From contig NC_067286.1 in NCBI RefSeq assembly GCF_020740795.1, forward strand, positions 2,599,990 to 2,663,989: a stretch of 64,000 bases of DNA, given 5' to 3'. Below, one piece after another: positions 12,047-24,800 of the stretch. A program made the position numbers and the translations under genes. The notes under the pieces were generated by a model that had not been told where the DNA came from, did not search any database, and worked only from the letters and a program-made list of their open reading frames with translations. Numbering within the stretch: the stretch's first letter is position 1; every line of letters starts with the position of its first letter. Source of the DNA: Apus apus. Lineage: Eukaryota > Chordata > Aves > Apodiformes > Apodidae.

Positions 12047-15000
12047 GCATCCTGGGGACTCGGCCTCCAGCCCTGAGGTTGCTGATGGTCAGCTCCCTAC
12101 TAGTTGCTCCTCACCTGCAGGTTTTGTTTGTTTTTCTGGGTTGTTTTGTTCTTAAAAAAAAAAAAAAATAAACCAGCTAACAACAACATAGGATTAATGC
12201 TGGCATCACTCACCCTCTGTCCACTGTAGCTGGAAGTGTTTCTGTGTCTTCCAGCACAGCCATCATCACATACTAGAGCTCTGTAAAAAAATCAAAGCCA
12301 GGAAACCAAACACCAGGTTTTGTATTTCATGAATTAGAAAGAAATTTAAGTTATTCTGACAGCTTTTGTTAGATGGCTCTGTGGCCATGATCCCATCCAC
12401 TGCCCAAGTGAATTCTTATGGGCACAAATCAAAACTGGTTCATATTCAGGAAAAGTTTATTCCTTCTAGGTGGTTAGACACAGTACTGTGGTAAGACTGT
12501 ATTACTAGCAGATGATCTGGTTTATTAAATAAGAAAACCCATCCACACAAACCCCATGCAGCTCCAGGTATTTTAGCTAATTTTAATAATGCATCTAAGT
12601 GACTAGAGGACTCTTCTGAGCTGAGCTCACCTGGCTGTGGACTCTGAGAAAGCCCTACCACAGCAACTGAGCTACAGCCTAAAAGTACTGCCCCTGCTCC
12701 TCCCAGTGCAGGGGAAACAGGGGAACTGCTCTAAGGAGCAGGAGAAAAAGGTGGAATGTGTGGAGACTGATGGTTCAGACATGGTAAATGTTGTGCAGGT
12801 GGTGGCTAAAGGAGTTGCCCAGATTGGGAGGGCTGGAGCTGCCCCAGGCTCTGTTAGCTGGAAAACCCTGCTGCTGCTGCTGCTTGCTGTCCTGAGTGCT
12901 CCTACAGGGCTCAGATCTCACTGCAATGATGATTGGTCTTTTTTAATTATTACCTAGACCAGTAGGTACTGCTCCAGCCTAGCTTCTGGTGAGCTTCATT
13001 TTGTAAGGGTGGATATTTGTACTGTCACATCCACCCAACTATTAAAACCAGAGAGAAATGTTAGAACAATAATGTCTGTGCTACAGAGCTAATAAAGGGC
13101 AGGATGTAATCAACTGTTTCTATTATGTTTAGAGTCCCTCAATATTCTCCTTCTAAGATGGATAGTTACAACTTCAATGTAAGAACATTTGAATTTGGAT
13201 GCATGTGTATTTTTCAGCTAGAAAAGCCAAAGGTTTACAGCAGGGAAAGCTTATTCAAGTGCAAATGAGCAGGAAAGCAATTCCTGCAGACTGGGGTAGA
13301 AAGAGCTCACTGGAGAAAGTGTTTCCTAGATTACAATGGAAATAACACCCAATATTGAGTAGAGAAATGTTATTATAAACTTGGAATGCTACCAGACTGG
13401 ATTTGGGTTCTCATCTTGCTACATTAAGAAAGATTTTGCTTGCCCTGGTTTTTATCAGTGCTTTGCTGACCACATGAAGGTTTCTTGCACTGTTGTGCAA
13501 ACACAAGGGAGCCAGAGCCCTGCCAGCCTTCATTAGGATTTTTTTTCTAGCTGGCATGAATAAATGAATCCAGGGTAAGATGATACATGCAGGCAGTTTA
13601 TATTTTACCAGAAATGGTAATGGCACTCTGTGTGTGCCCCTGGGAATAACAGCTGGTCTTGAGCATGAGTTACCAATGCTTATTAGGCTGGGATCTGTGT
13701 AGGCCAATGTCCAGGGTTGGTGGACCCAGATGGACACATGTGCTGGACTAAGAGCAATAGTAATAATGATGTCAGAAGTAGTATAAATGTAAATGAGTAT
13801 GTAATTATCTAGTACTATGTGGGTTAAATGAACATCCATTGCCAAAGACAATTAGTGAGGGGGTGAGCTAGGGCATGGAAAGGCATGCTGAAGGAGAAGA
13901 TGGCCAACAGACCTGAGGCATCTCACCTGGGGACTGAACTACTGCCCTCTCCTGCTGTTGCTCAGTGTGGCAGGCAAAGGAATACGAGCTGATCTTTCCA
14001 CCATGGAATATGAGAGCTCCAGTAATGGTTTTTGAGAAGATGAACCTACCCATGAAAGAAAGAGGTGCTCCTTGGCTCTGGATCCAGCAGTTAGCAGCTC
14101 CCTTTCTGCCAGACTTCCAGCAAATGGTGATTCCTGGCCAAGACAACAAAACAACTAACATGATTTTAAGAATGTCTGTGCAGCTCTGCTGACACACCTG
14201 AAGTTGAGTTTGTCATCTGCTTTGCTTTCAAGGAAAGGGCATTAGTTACTGGTGCTACATGAACTGTAGCCTCTATTCCAGAAAAACCCAGACCTTTAAT
14301 TTAAGATCTTTTACATGACATGCCAGACTGTGGACCTCCCTTACAAAAACTAACACAACATCACTTTCACTTACAGCAGCTACTTGTCAGAGAACTGTAG
14401 GTCTAAATACGATCCAAAGTATTCTCTAACAGAGATATCAACTACAAAGTTGGCCAAAAATGCCTATGAAAAAAAAATATCAGAACTATTTGAACAGTTG
14501 CAGGTTCAATTGTCTCACCTGACTTCTCCTTCACAGTGGTATTACCCAGCAATGATCTTCCCACCCAAAACCAGGGCCACCTCTGGCTGTTAAAGTGCTA
14601 CCCAGGGGGTTGTGTTAGCCCCTGCTAGCTGCCAGCACCCAAATCATACTCCTATCATGGTCTTATCTTGCCAAAGAAGGACCCTACAGCACAGCCAGGT
14701 GTTCACAGAAAGGCTGGGAATGCTTCAGCACAGCATGAGCTGGGCAAAGCTCCAGTGTTGAAGCACTCTCACCATGGCCCTCCTTTGTTCTACCAAGCTG
14801 GATGTGAAATCTGGAGCTCTGATACTGCAAGAGGACACAGGCACATGGAGGGATGCACAGACGACTGTGCTGATCACCTGGAGCTTTCTTCAGAGCACAA
14901 TGTGAGAACTGGGAGGACAACTGGGGGAAGAAAAGCAGTTCAAAGCACTCACCACAACAGCTGTAACAGCACCTGCACTTCCCAGGCACATTTTCCATGC

Positions 15001-15232
15001 AAAGATGCCCCCAACATGAGCAGATACAAATGAGCATCTGGAGAAGCCAAACTCACTGAAGAAGGAAACAGGTCAAACAGGTTGATAAATGCTCCAAGTC
15101 TGACCATCTGAATGCTGTTACCAGGAGAAACCCTCCTGTGACTGTAGCAGACACTACTGCCTGTGCTTTCCCTAGGGAAGGGAGCTTTGCCACAAGTGAG
15201 GGAACTCAGTCTGAGTGGAGGGTGGCACAGTC

Positions 15233-15366
15233 CTGCTCCCCCCAGCACTGCCCTGCTCCCCCAGCACTGCCCTGCTCCCCCCAGCACTGCCCTGCTCCCC
15301 CAGCACTGCCCTGCTCCCCCCAGCACTGCCCTGCTCCCCCAGCACTGCCCTGCTCCCCCCAGCACA
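15233..15366. repeat. GC-rich minisatellite, 39-bp dimer unit
   Basis: The array is built of units CTGCTCCCC(C)CCAGCACTGCC that alternate strictly between 20 bp (six C) and 19 bp (five C), so the higher-order period is 39 bp, present about 3.5 times. Because 39 is divisible by three, several frames stay open through it and produce repetitive Cys/Pro/Ala-rich or Gly/Gln-rich peptides. These are by-products of the repeat, not genes. The complementary strand carries repeated runs of 5-6 G. Confidence 0.92.
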
Positions 15367-18300
15367 GCAGCTTCGATGCCACCCAGACCCAGCAGCTGCA
15401 GAGTAATTTGTTCATGCAGTAATTCATGCTGACCTGGAACACAAATCAGCTACTCCATAGGGCTATAAAATTACCACGGCCTCCTTTTAGGTTTGTGACA
15501 TCATGGATGCTGGCAACACCTCCAGCATGAGCTCCTACATTTGGCCACTTCCTGCCTCATGTCTCATCATGGATCCTATTGAAGCAAAATATTTCTTTAG
15601 CCAGTTTAAAAGTTCTAATAACTCTTCCATGACAGCTTTACTAGGCACAAAACAGTGAGGAAAACTGCTCTTAGTAACAACTATAAAGCTTTTTATCTGA
15701 CATTTTCACAACTAGCCTGAGCAAAGGTACTATTATTTAGCCTCTTTGGCTTCATTGCCAAAACAGACAAGAAAGTAAAGGGCATAATTTCTCTAAAGCT
15801 TTTGTAGTCACAGGCCTTACAAACCTTTTCCAGGAAAATCCATTAAATAAGCTTCTCAGAGATGCCCCAGCTCCTGACTTGGCATTAGCCTGACATTTAT
15901 TCTTCACTTGGGACTCCCCCTCTTGCCGTGGAGCTTGCTGGAAAGATACTTCATTAATCATATTTACCTTTTAATTTCCAGTATCTCTGGCATCTTGTAC
16001 GTTTGCAGTGCACTGCACTGCCTCAACCATCTAGAACCCAAAATCTGGAATGCTACACCAAACACCCTGACCTGGGAAGCCATGTGAGCCCAGCTCTCTG
16101 AGGACCACCTGTTTTTTTTTTTTCTTTTTCTTTTTTTATGCTGGGAACTCTGCTAGAAGTTCATTGTCAGCCAGAACGGGTGTAGCCATCCTCTGGGCTT
16201 TGAGCTGAGCAGAAGGCACAGCCTGGAGGAGCACAAGGACACCAAAACCCACTCTTCAGCTCTTCCTCTTCAGCCATCCTCCTTGGCCTGAAGAAAGTTG
16301 AGGTGAAGGTATTTTTTAGGTTTGTTTGTGGTTTTTTTTCTTGCTTTTTGGAGCCTTTCTGGAGCAGCTTGGCACCAGGCCTCACCTGGAAGCAAACAAG
16401 CTGGTATTTTTTTAACCCTGACCTGCCAGTGGCCTCTCTCTTTGTAGGCAGGTGTGTAGATGCTGCTGTGCCAACAGGCAGGTTGGGGGCAGGAGGGATC
16501 AGCCAGCTCCCCTTCCCTGCAGGCAGAGCCCCTTCTTCTCCTTCTCAGAGGGCTTAGACAACAGAAGCAGCTGAAGCAGCTGGATTCATCTGGCTACTTA
16601 AATAACAGGAATTGTAACGTTCATTTTGCCCTGCTCACAGGACCCATGAACCACTGGTTTGGTGACAAGCTGTACTGGGCAGCCATTCACCTCTTCTCAA
16701 GGTTCCCCTTCCTGTGTGTGAGGCACTTCCCAGGCAGCTGAAGATACATCATCCTTTCCTGCCCAAGCTTCCCAGGTTCTGGCAGAAATATGTCAAGTAA
16801 AGCTGTTTTGATCAAGTCAAATTCCCTTCTTGGAAGCTGTTCAAGGTAGCACTCTGGACACTTAGCTTGGCACAGACAAGATGGCTTTTTTTTTTTTTTT
16901 CCTTCTTTTCCTCTTCCTATGGACTAACTTATCAGCTCCCCTTTCACCAACTCCCCTGATGGCAGCCTCTGTAAATCACCATAGAAGCAGCCTGCTCAGC
17001 GTGAGGTGAGTTTGAGGAAGCTGCTTCAAATTTAGTATAAATTAAGCACCACATCCTCAGCATCACTCCTATCCACTTCAGTAGCACTCCTAGAATGTGG
17101 AAAGGCTGCAGCAAGGTGAACACTAATTACAAGAGATGGCAGCAGCTCTTGAACTTCATAGCACAAGGAATGGACTTGCTGGTTGGGTATTAACCATCCG
17201 TGGGTTGCACTTTGAAAGCTCCTGTTAAAGGCTGAAGTCTCCCAGAAAAATCAAGAGGTCACTTTAAGGCTTCATTTGCAAAAGCTCTCATCTAAAATGA
17301 GGTGTTTCAGACAAATATCCCTGGTAACCAGCATTTGCTCTACTCCACAGAAAAGGGACTTGAAGAAGGGACTCTACTGAGGTGATTGTGACAGTCAACA
17401 CTCCAGGTTCAGGGAAACTGCAGAGGACATGGAGACCACGTGCAACATGAAATTCTGTTGGCCAAACCACCCCCTTCAGAGGACCTTCCCTCTTCAGTTT
17501 GAAACTTTCCCTGCCTCCCACTCCCCTTTCCTGGTTAAAAGACAAAAACCTGGTTCGGCTGATTCTTGCTACTGAAAATCCAGGCAAAATTAACAAGTGG
17601 GTAATGGCCCACTGCACATAAACCCCAGCAAAACACTCCACAGCTTCAAGGCTTTATATAAAATAACTGGGATGCAGGCACATTCTTCACCAGCCTCTTA
17701 AGCCTGCCATCTGTGCAGCCTAAAAATAAAGCAGCAGCTTAAGGAGAGGGTTGATAAAATGCAGCTGAGAAATGCATTGGTAAAGCTCTGCCAGGCTCTT
17801 GAAATGACTTTGGGTTGTAAGAGGGGGCTCTTCATCACTCTGGGTGTTCAGGCAACCTCTCCATGACCTGCTGCTGGGTAGGGTAACCCCAGCATGGTAG
17901 GAGAGATACTGGCTGGAGACACTGTGTTAGCCAAGAGCCTTCTCTTTAGCCATGAGAGCAAAATTGCTGCCAAACTGGCAGGAAAGGCAGATTTAATTCA
18001 GACAATTTAGTCACAGGGAGTGAAAAGAAGGCAATTAGCTACCTACAATTAACACGAGAGGATCCTTAGGCACAAAGTGGGACGAGTGTAGGGAAATACT
18101 GTCAGTTTGTATGACATTAACCTTTCCATTTGCTCTGTCAACAGCCACTCATGCCCTGCAGTGGGGGATTTAAGGCAGCTGAAGTTTCTGCTGCACCAAC
18201 GTGGCCCCTTCCATCTCCACATAACTTTTCAAGCTACGTCCTGATTATTACAGAAATAGGCAAATGAAATATTATAAAATGCTGGGAAATTTTTAGACCT

Positions 18301-19522
18301 AAAATACTCTCTTGAGCATTCTTACTATGGACTTAATTATAATTAAGTTTAGAATGACACAGAAATGTAAAATAATCAATTACACAGGGAGAAAAGTCAG
18401 TGCCACTGCTGCCTTCTGTCAGCTGAAGCCCCAACACACTGAGGAGCAACAGTGGGAGCTGCTTTAAGGGTCAACACGATGAATTTGAGGTGCCAGGAAA
18501 GTAAATGCTCACACAAAGTCAGGGACTCAGTCAGGCAGCAACAGGAATGAAGGGGCCTGCTGGCTGCTCCCATAGGTCCCCCCCAGGAAGCCTGAGCCAA
18601 CCCTTCTGGTGGGGAATGCAGACAGTTTGGGATGGGCTTTTCCAGCAGCATTTCAGGTAACAGAGCCCTTCTGATGAGCAAGACTGATCTTAAAACATCA
18701 AGACTTAACTGCTCCTAAGCTCACTGTAGCAACAGCACAGTCATAAGCTGCTACCTAAACATATTTGACAAGATATTAAATCAATCTAGTAAAGCAGCTC
18801 TTGCCACACTGTGATGGTGAGATCAGCAGTTTAAATTACAGACTGAACTTTCTCCATTACTTGAGGCAACCCATGAGTAAGTTCCCAAGCCAATACCTGT
18901 AACAGTGCTGATGTTGTCACCCAGTTTGTCCTTCCAGTAACTCAATTCCTTCCAGTCTTACTCTCTGGCACAGGAGATGAACCAAGGACTGTGGTATTTT
19001 CCCCATCACAAGCCACTCTTTGCTCAGCACCATCACTCCTGCTCCCCCCCCCGCCCCCGCTCCAGCCCTGTCCTGCCATCAGGTCCAGTTCAGGGAGGGC
19101 CCTGGGGCTGCTGTCTCCCCCACACCAGCCCCCTCCACTCTGTCTTTAGCAGCATGAAGCTTTAAGAACCCCTCCCTCCAGTGCAGAAACCTACCTGTAC
19201 ATGCACATTTTCTTCTCAGGTGTGAAGTTCTCTGCTAAGGTAGCAGCTCTCACTCAGTCTTGTTTTAGGACTCACAGCCGTGGGCTCCGAAGCTTTGCCT
19301 GTTAATATAAAAGCATTAAAGAATCATTAGAAAAGGGTGTTAGGATTTTCTTTCTCAGCATTTCCAGCAGCTCATGGTCAAGTGTCAGGTTCTCAGAACA
19401 GTTCAGGATTAGACACTGTCAAACCCGGGCTTGCTTAGAGAGGGGCGGGGCAAGGGTGCCACCCTGCAGCCAAGGCTTACAGGAGCAAAGCCTGGGTCTC
19501 ACCTCACCTGAAGATCCCAAGG

Positions 19523-19742
19523 AATTTTAGGAAGAAGTTCTTTAGTGTGAGAGTGATGAGACCCTGGCCCAGCTTGCCCAGGGAAGCTGTGGCTGCCCCA
19601 TCCCTGGCAGTGTTGAAGGCCAGGTTGGATGGGGCTTGGAGCAACCTGGGCTGCTGGGAGGTGTCCCTGCCCATGCAGGGAGGGTGAGACTAGAGCATCT
19701 TTGAAGTTCCTTCCAACTCAAACCATTCCATGATTCTATGAT
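19523..19742 (+). mobile_element. CR1 LINE fragment, 3' end, + orientation
   Basis: This segment matches the familiar 3' terminus of avian CR1. It begins AGGAAGAAGTTCTTTAGTG, passes through a segment corresponding to the ORF2 C-terminus (GCCAGGTTGGATGGGGCTT), and ends CCTTCCAACTC, AAACCATTCC and ATGATTCTATGA. The terminal ATTCTATGAT-type repeat marks the true 3' end of CR1. The 5' side is truncated, as is usual for CR1. It lies about 330 bp beyond the CTTN poly(A) site. Confidence 0.92.
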
Positions 19743-20074
19743 CCACCATGAACACGAGCAGAACAGCTTTAAAGTGATGTAGAAGTTTCTTTGACTGTAA
19801 CTGATGGCTGTGTCTCCAAGAGCACTCCACATCCTGCACCCAGAAGCAGGAGTGACTGGGAAGGGGGAGTGGCAGGAAGGGAAAAACACATGGAAGGCAG
19901 GAACAACCCAGGAGGATGCAGGTGCCCTTCATGACAGCACCCAGCCCCCCTGAACAGCTCTCTGGAGGAAGGATGATCTGTTGTATTCCAGCTAGTCCCA
20001 GATAAGCTTGAGACAAGATGTATGATCCATTACAGACTGCCAAAGCAATCTAAAAATGCAAAAAATACTCCATG

Positions 20075-21721
20075 CAAATGGTTCAAAAAGTTTATTGAAT
20101 ATTTAATTTACAAAAAAATCATATCCCTATGAGGTGTTCTATGCAAAATTGGATAAAATAAACTGCATATAAAACCCAACCCTATTATGCAAGTACAACA
20201 CAGAAATGAGACCATGGAAAGGAAAAAAGAAAAACCATCATGAAACAAATATGACATTCATTAAGGATTGTCCCAACCATCCAGAAATTGGTTCACCATG
20301 ATGCCTCCTTCATAGATCCAGTGAACAATTTACCTTTTTAGACAGGCCTTCTATATTCCATTGGTCCAAATGTACAGTTCATATAAATTCTTTGCACTCT
20401 TTCTTAGCTGCGACACCAGTTCTGCCACTGCCATTTGGACCAGAAGGTGGAAACAGACAGAACATACACAGAACATGTGCACTAGTAGATGCAAGTTGCA
20501 ATCTTTGGTAGGGACCCTAAAAGCTGCAGGGAAGTCAACTTTCTAGAATGACAGGAGTTTCAGTTTTGGCAAAGAACAGGTTTAATTCTGTCATTTAGTA
20601 AAACGTTACTGGCAGTTTCTGTTGAACATACCAAAAAAAGTATAGTTGCCCCATGTGTGTTTTATAAATGAAGACAATTTCTACAAGTTTTAAACCTAAT
20701 TACTTGTATTAACATTCCTTGACTCAAATGTGACTCATTAAAATGTCATCCCTGCACAGCAGGCCCTTCTTTGTATGGGCAGTATTGCACAGAGAGCAAC
20801 TGCAGCTCCATCCTGACCTTTCTGCTCCTGGTGAAAGCAATGAGACTATTGCTGCAGGTAGTGTCCCAAATCTGGATGCCAGTTTCCCTTGGAACAAGTA
20901 GGAATCTCACTGAGTGACTCAACACTCATTTAGTAGCTTTGCCAAGTTTTCCTGGGAAAAGAGGAGGGTGAAACAAAAGCAAAACATAAAGAAACTTGGG
21001 ACAATCAGTGCTGGAGTGTTTGCAGCCCTCCTCTGGAATGCCATGGACAGGTGGAGCAGGAAAAAGAGAGGGGGGAAAAAAAATATCAATGCAAGAGCCA
21101 AGGAACTTCACTTTTAAAAGAGAAGGAAAAAGTAACCAGACTGTTTCCTTCATAGCATTAATATTCCATAAATATTGGACAGTCTTTGATTAACTGCCAT
21201 GAGCTGCAACTTTTAAACATTCTCTTTGCTTTTTCACACACTAGCTGGAAAAAGAGAAGGAAAAAACCAAAATTATGCACCTCCCCAGTCCTCCCCACTC
21301 CCTCCTACTGGGAATGCAAATATCCTGCATAGCCATGATTTTCTTAGCTGAAAACATTTAGTGGAAGACTAACTAGACTTAAACACTAAGTAAATCTGCT
21401 CACTTATGAGTAAAACATGCAATATTACGACAGACAAGCTAATTGTCCTCGAAAAGGCTTTTTCTGACAATTCCTAATTTGGCAGAGAAGAAATGTCTCC
21501 AAATGCATGAAAATAATTCTAAGAGCCTCAGTGAAGAACACAGTTACAATATATTAGCGATTTCTGTGGCATAAACATTTTAAAAAGCATCAGCAAAGTA
21601 TTAAATATAAAAGCAATATGTATATACCCCTCCCATCCTCAGAAAAAGCATCATGATTTGTAGTGTATTAGGTCAGATTTATTGACTGGGGAATTAAGGC
21701 ATAACCAGTAGACAACAGTCT
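20075..21721 (-). other. CTTN: CTTN 3' untranslated region
   Basis: The 1.65 kb between the CTTN stop codon and a well-placed AATAAA (20,091-20,096 read on the - strand). It is AT-rich and has no open frame with a recognisable product. Another hexamer close to the stop (about 21,676) could give a very short alternative 3'UTR. The cleavage position near 20,075 is inferred from the hexamer. Confidence 0.75.
20091..20096 (-). terminator. CTTN: CTTN poly(A) signal
   Basis: TTTATT on the + strand, that is AATAAA on the - strand, followed in the direction of transcription by T-rich sequence. It lies 1.6 kb past the CTTN stop and is the last hexamer before the CR1 fragment. Confidence 0.7.
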
Positions 21722-21858
21722 TTAATGTCTCAGCTCCACGTAGTTGGCAGGGAAGAGCCCATATCGGCCCCTGCAGACCCCCCTCCACCAGCCATCATCA
21801 ATCATTTCTATGTTTGTGATGATATCATCTGGGTCAAAGGAAATCTCGTCGTCACCCG
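21722..21858 (-). CDS. CTTN: CTTN coding exon 16: SH3 C-terminal part and stop (aa 509-553)
   Basis: Encodes [20 protein letters not shown], then [20 protein letters not shown] and ELRH, then TAA at 21,724-21,722. The tandem Trp and the PANY motif form the peptide-binding face for N-WASP, WIP, dynamin and Shank ligands. The final residue is His where mammals have Gln. Acceptor CTCTGCAG. Confidence 0.98.
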
Positions 21859-24800
21859 CTGCAGAGAGAGGTGCAGAGGGTCAGTAGTGACACAGGAGAA
21901 GCCCCCACCAGTCACAACCATCAACCCACCCCAGCTCAGGACAGCCCAGACACCCCCCTCACCTTCCCTTCTCCCACCAGGGTGTTTCAAACAGGGCACC
22001 GGGCAATGACAACCCAGGAAGAGGGACACTCCCTCATCCTCTGCAGTGATGAGGAAGGCTGTTCTTACTGCATTTTTGGGTGCACTGGAGCAACAATTCA
22101 TAGGATCACAGAATCATCCTGGTTGGAAGGGACCTTGAAGATCATCAACCATAACCTAAACCCCTTCCACCATCACCTGATTAGTTACCTGTTCAGAGCT
22201 TCAATCATGTCGCTAAGCACCGTATCTACATTTCTTTTAAATACTTCCAGGGATGGTGACTCCACCACCACCCTGGGCAGCCTGTTCCACTGTCCAACTA
22301 CTCTTTTGGTAAAGAAATTCTTTCTAATATCCAGTCTAACCCTCCCCCGGTGCAGCTTCAGGCCATTTCCTCTCACCCTGTCATTATTTACTTGAGAGAA
22401 GAGGCCAACTCCCACCTCTCTACAACCTCCTGGCTACCTGGCACACCAAGAACCACTTCACTTGATCTCTACCCTCAGAATTAACCAGGCAGGATTTTCA
22501 ACAACTACATATGCCCAGGGTTTAACACGGGTGTCAACACTTGGTTGAAAAAAGATTTTGAAAACTCCCACCATTTTCAGAAACAGTGGCTGGCAGTTTT
22601 CAAAAGTGTCTCAACCCTGTTGCTAAATCAGAGAATTCCTAACTCTTCATATGTTAATTTCATACATTACTTCAAGATGATGAAAGGCCAAGCAAAAATA
22701 AAGACTGATCTGTGCAGAGAAGAGCCTTCAGAGACACAATTAAAAACAAGAGCTTTGCTCACCAGCTTGATAATCATAAAGGGCTATGGCTGTAATTCCA
22801 AGTTCATTTTCATATTCGTCATAAGCATTTTCTTCTAAAGAGAGAGGGAGAAAGAAGAAACAAATGAAAGCATGAAGCAGATTGCTTCTCACCCTGAGCT
22901 CTTTGTCATGCTGCTCCTTTAATCCTGCTGATAATCCACACAGGAAGCAGGGAACAAACTAAAAAGAAGTTTTTAGCAGTGCTGACTTACCTTCTGAAAT
23001 TGACTTGTTTTTTCCCCTAACTCACACACAACTAAAGCCTGAAAGGAAGCACTCACAAGTAGGCATTTCATACAGTAGAAAATAAAAACCACTAGCCCTG
23101 TAACAAGTTTTAAAAGTGTGTCAGGACAACTGAGCCCAAGACCAGTAAGAGACTCTTTAACACCTTGTTCAGGGTGCATGTTGGGGAGGGAGGAAGGGGC
23201 CTGTTTAGTTCCCAGCTTTTTGTACCAGAGCAAGCAGCTCTGGTACAAAAGCAGCAAGCATTCCTCACCTCTCATTCAGTAACCAGAGGAGGTGAGAAAA
23301 ATGGGAATACACAAAAAAAAAAAGTGTTTTTTCAGTTTCATCCATTTCAGACACCCTTACTTCACTCCCTCACAGGCACAGAACACATCACATCAATTTC
23401 CAAGTCCAAGAAGGGTTGACAGAATGTCCTGCTTGGTAGGCCAGCACTGGTTCAACACGCATTTAATCCCCACCTCTGAGCTTTCTTCTCAAGTTGAGCT
23501 GCATTACACAGGGTGAAAAAGGTAACCCCAGCACTCCCTTGTGAACTGATAACTCCAGAGAGCACCGTAATTATTCCAACACCATTTCACAAAAGTTCAG
23601 TCACTTCAGCTTTGCTCTGGCCGTATCTTCATTTCCTAATTAAAGTTCTTTGGTGGAGAGTCTAAAAAGTCCCATCAGACTAAGACTTCGGAAGACAAGG
23701 GCAGCGCCCTGTCCGCACAGCTATTCCTGGAGTCATTGCCCAAGGAAATAATCTTTATCTTACAGAGTTTTGTATCAGAAAGAAACACTCTACCTGCTTG
23801 GTAGTGGTCTCCTGCCCCTGCCACCTCATAGACAGTCTCTGGTTCATATCCTGCTTCCTGCTGACTCACTGCTTCCTGGTAGTCTGACTCTGCAGCCTTG
23901 TAGCCGGGCTCCGGCTCGTGCGCCGCTGAGTACGTGGCACTGGAATTCTTGGAGGCAGAGCCTGCTTCGTAGGGAACTGCATCCTGCAAAAACACAGGTG
24001 AGGCTCATCAGGGCTTTGGAAAAAGGCTCCAGTGCTGAGGATCAAAAACCAGGTGCTGAAAGTGATCCTAACAAACCTGGTAGACTGGGCTGGAGGGTGC
24101 CTTCTGCTCAGCTGGCTGCACGGTAGGAGATGGTGGTGGCGTCTGTTTTTTGGCTTTAGCTTGTTCCTAAGTTGAAGGGAAAGGAAAACTTCAGTGCACT
24201 TTAATCTCTGGTATTGTGGCACTGGAGAAGAAACAGCCCTCCAGTGAGACAGAGAGAGGGTTATACTGCTTCCACCAGTATATTCTGCAATAAACTGATG
24301 GGAGAAGGGAGCAGAAGAACACTGGACTGGCTGAAGGTTTAGACTGCCTGCACAGTAAAGCAGAAGAGAAAAAGTGAAGAAACAAACCTCCCAGTATGTA
24401 CATACCTCATCCAGTGTGTGTGTGTGTGTGTATATATATGCACATACCTCACAGTATGTATGCGTGTTGAAAAACTGGGTACCCAGTGTTCTCTGGTACG
24501 TTTCCATAGGAGCTGGAGGGTTTCTGTGTTCAATACACTCAGTCTGTTCATTAGCTGGCTGAGCCTCATGTCCCATTTTAGCCTAACTTTAGAGAACCTG
24601 AAGCCTGTTTGTTCTAATTATACAACTGATACATTATCTTTGATGAGAAACGACCCTGCAAGCTGTTGCAGGTCTGCAAAATACCTGCCCAAGGCAAAGG
24701 ACTGAACAGCTCAGACAAAATTAAATCCTATATACTAACAATGAGGGGATTCAAACGTTCACAAGAGTTTGTGGCAGAAAGAAAAGCAGTATTGCTTTTT

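Larger units (their letters stand above)
7256..20074. other. Spacer between the convergent SHANK2 and CTTN 3' ends
   Basis: No exon of a recognisable protein and no RNA gene is visible in this 12.8 kb. Short open frames on both strands encode low-complexity or unfamiliar peptides and lack paired splice sites. Contents I can name are homopolymer tracts (for example near 12,155, 16,113 and 16,885), a 31-bp tandem duplication at 11,985, a GC-rich minisatellite at 15,233 and a CR1 3' end at 19,523. The first few kb may still be SHANK2 3'UTR if a distal poly(A) site is used. A noncoding RNA gene would escape this inspection. Confidence 0.6.

Noticed and set aside
14949-15365. Repetitive Gly/Gln/Cys frames on the - strand and Cys/Pro/Ala frames on the + strand
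   Set aside because: They are translations of the 39-bp minisatellite, whose period keeps several frames open.
21871-22395. 174-codon frame on the + strand
   Set aside because: Antisense to the CR1 ORF2 tail. The CR1 signature is on the - strand.
23866-24576. 236-codon frame on the - strand
   Set aside because: It spans CTTN coding exon 13, part of exon 14 and the intron between them in a different frame. The cortactin frame is the conserved one.
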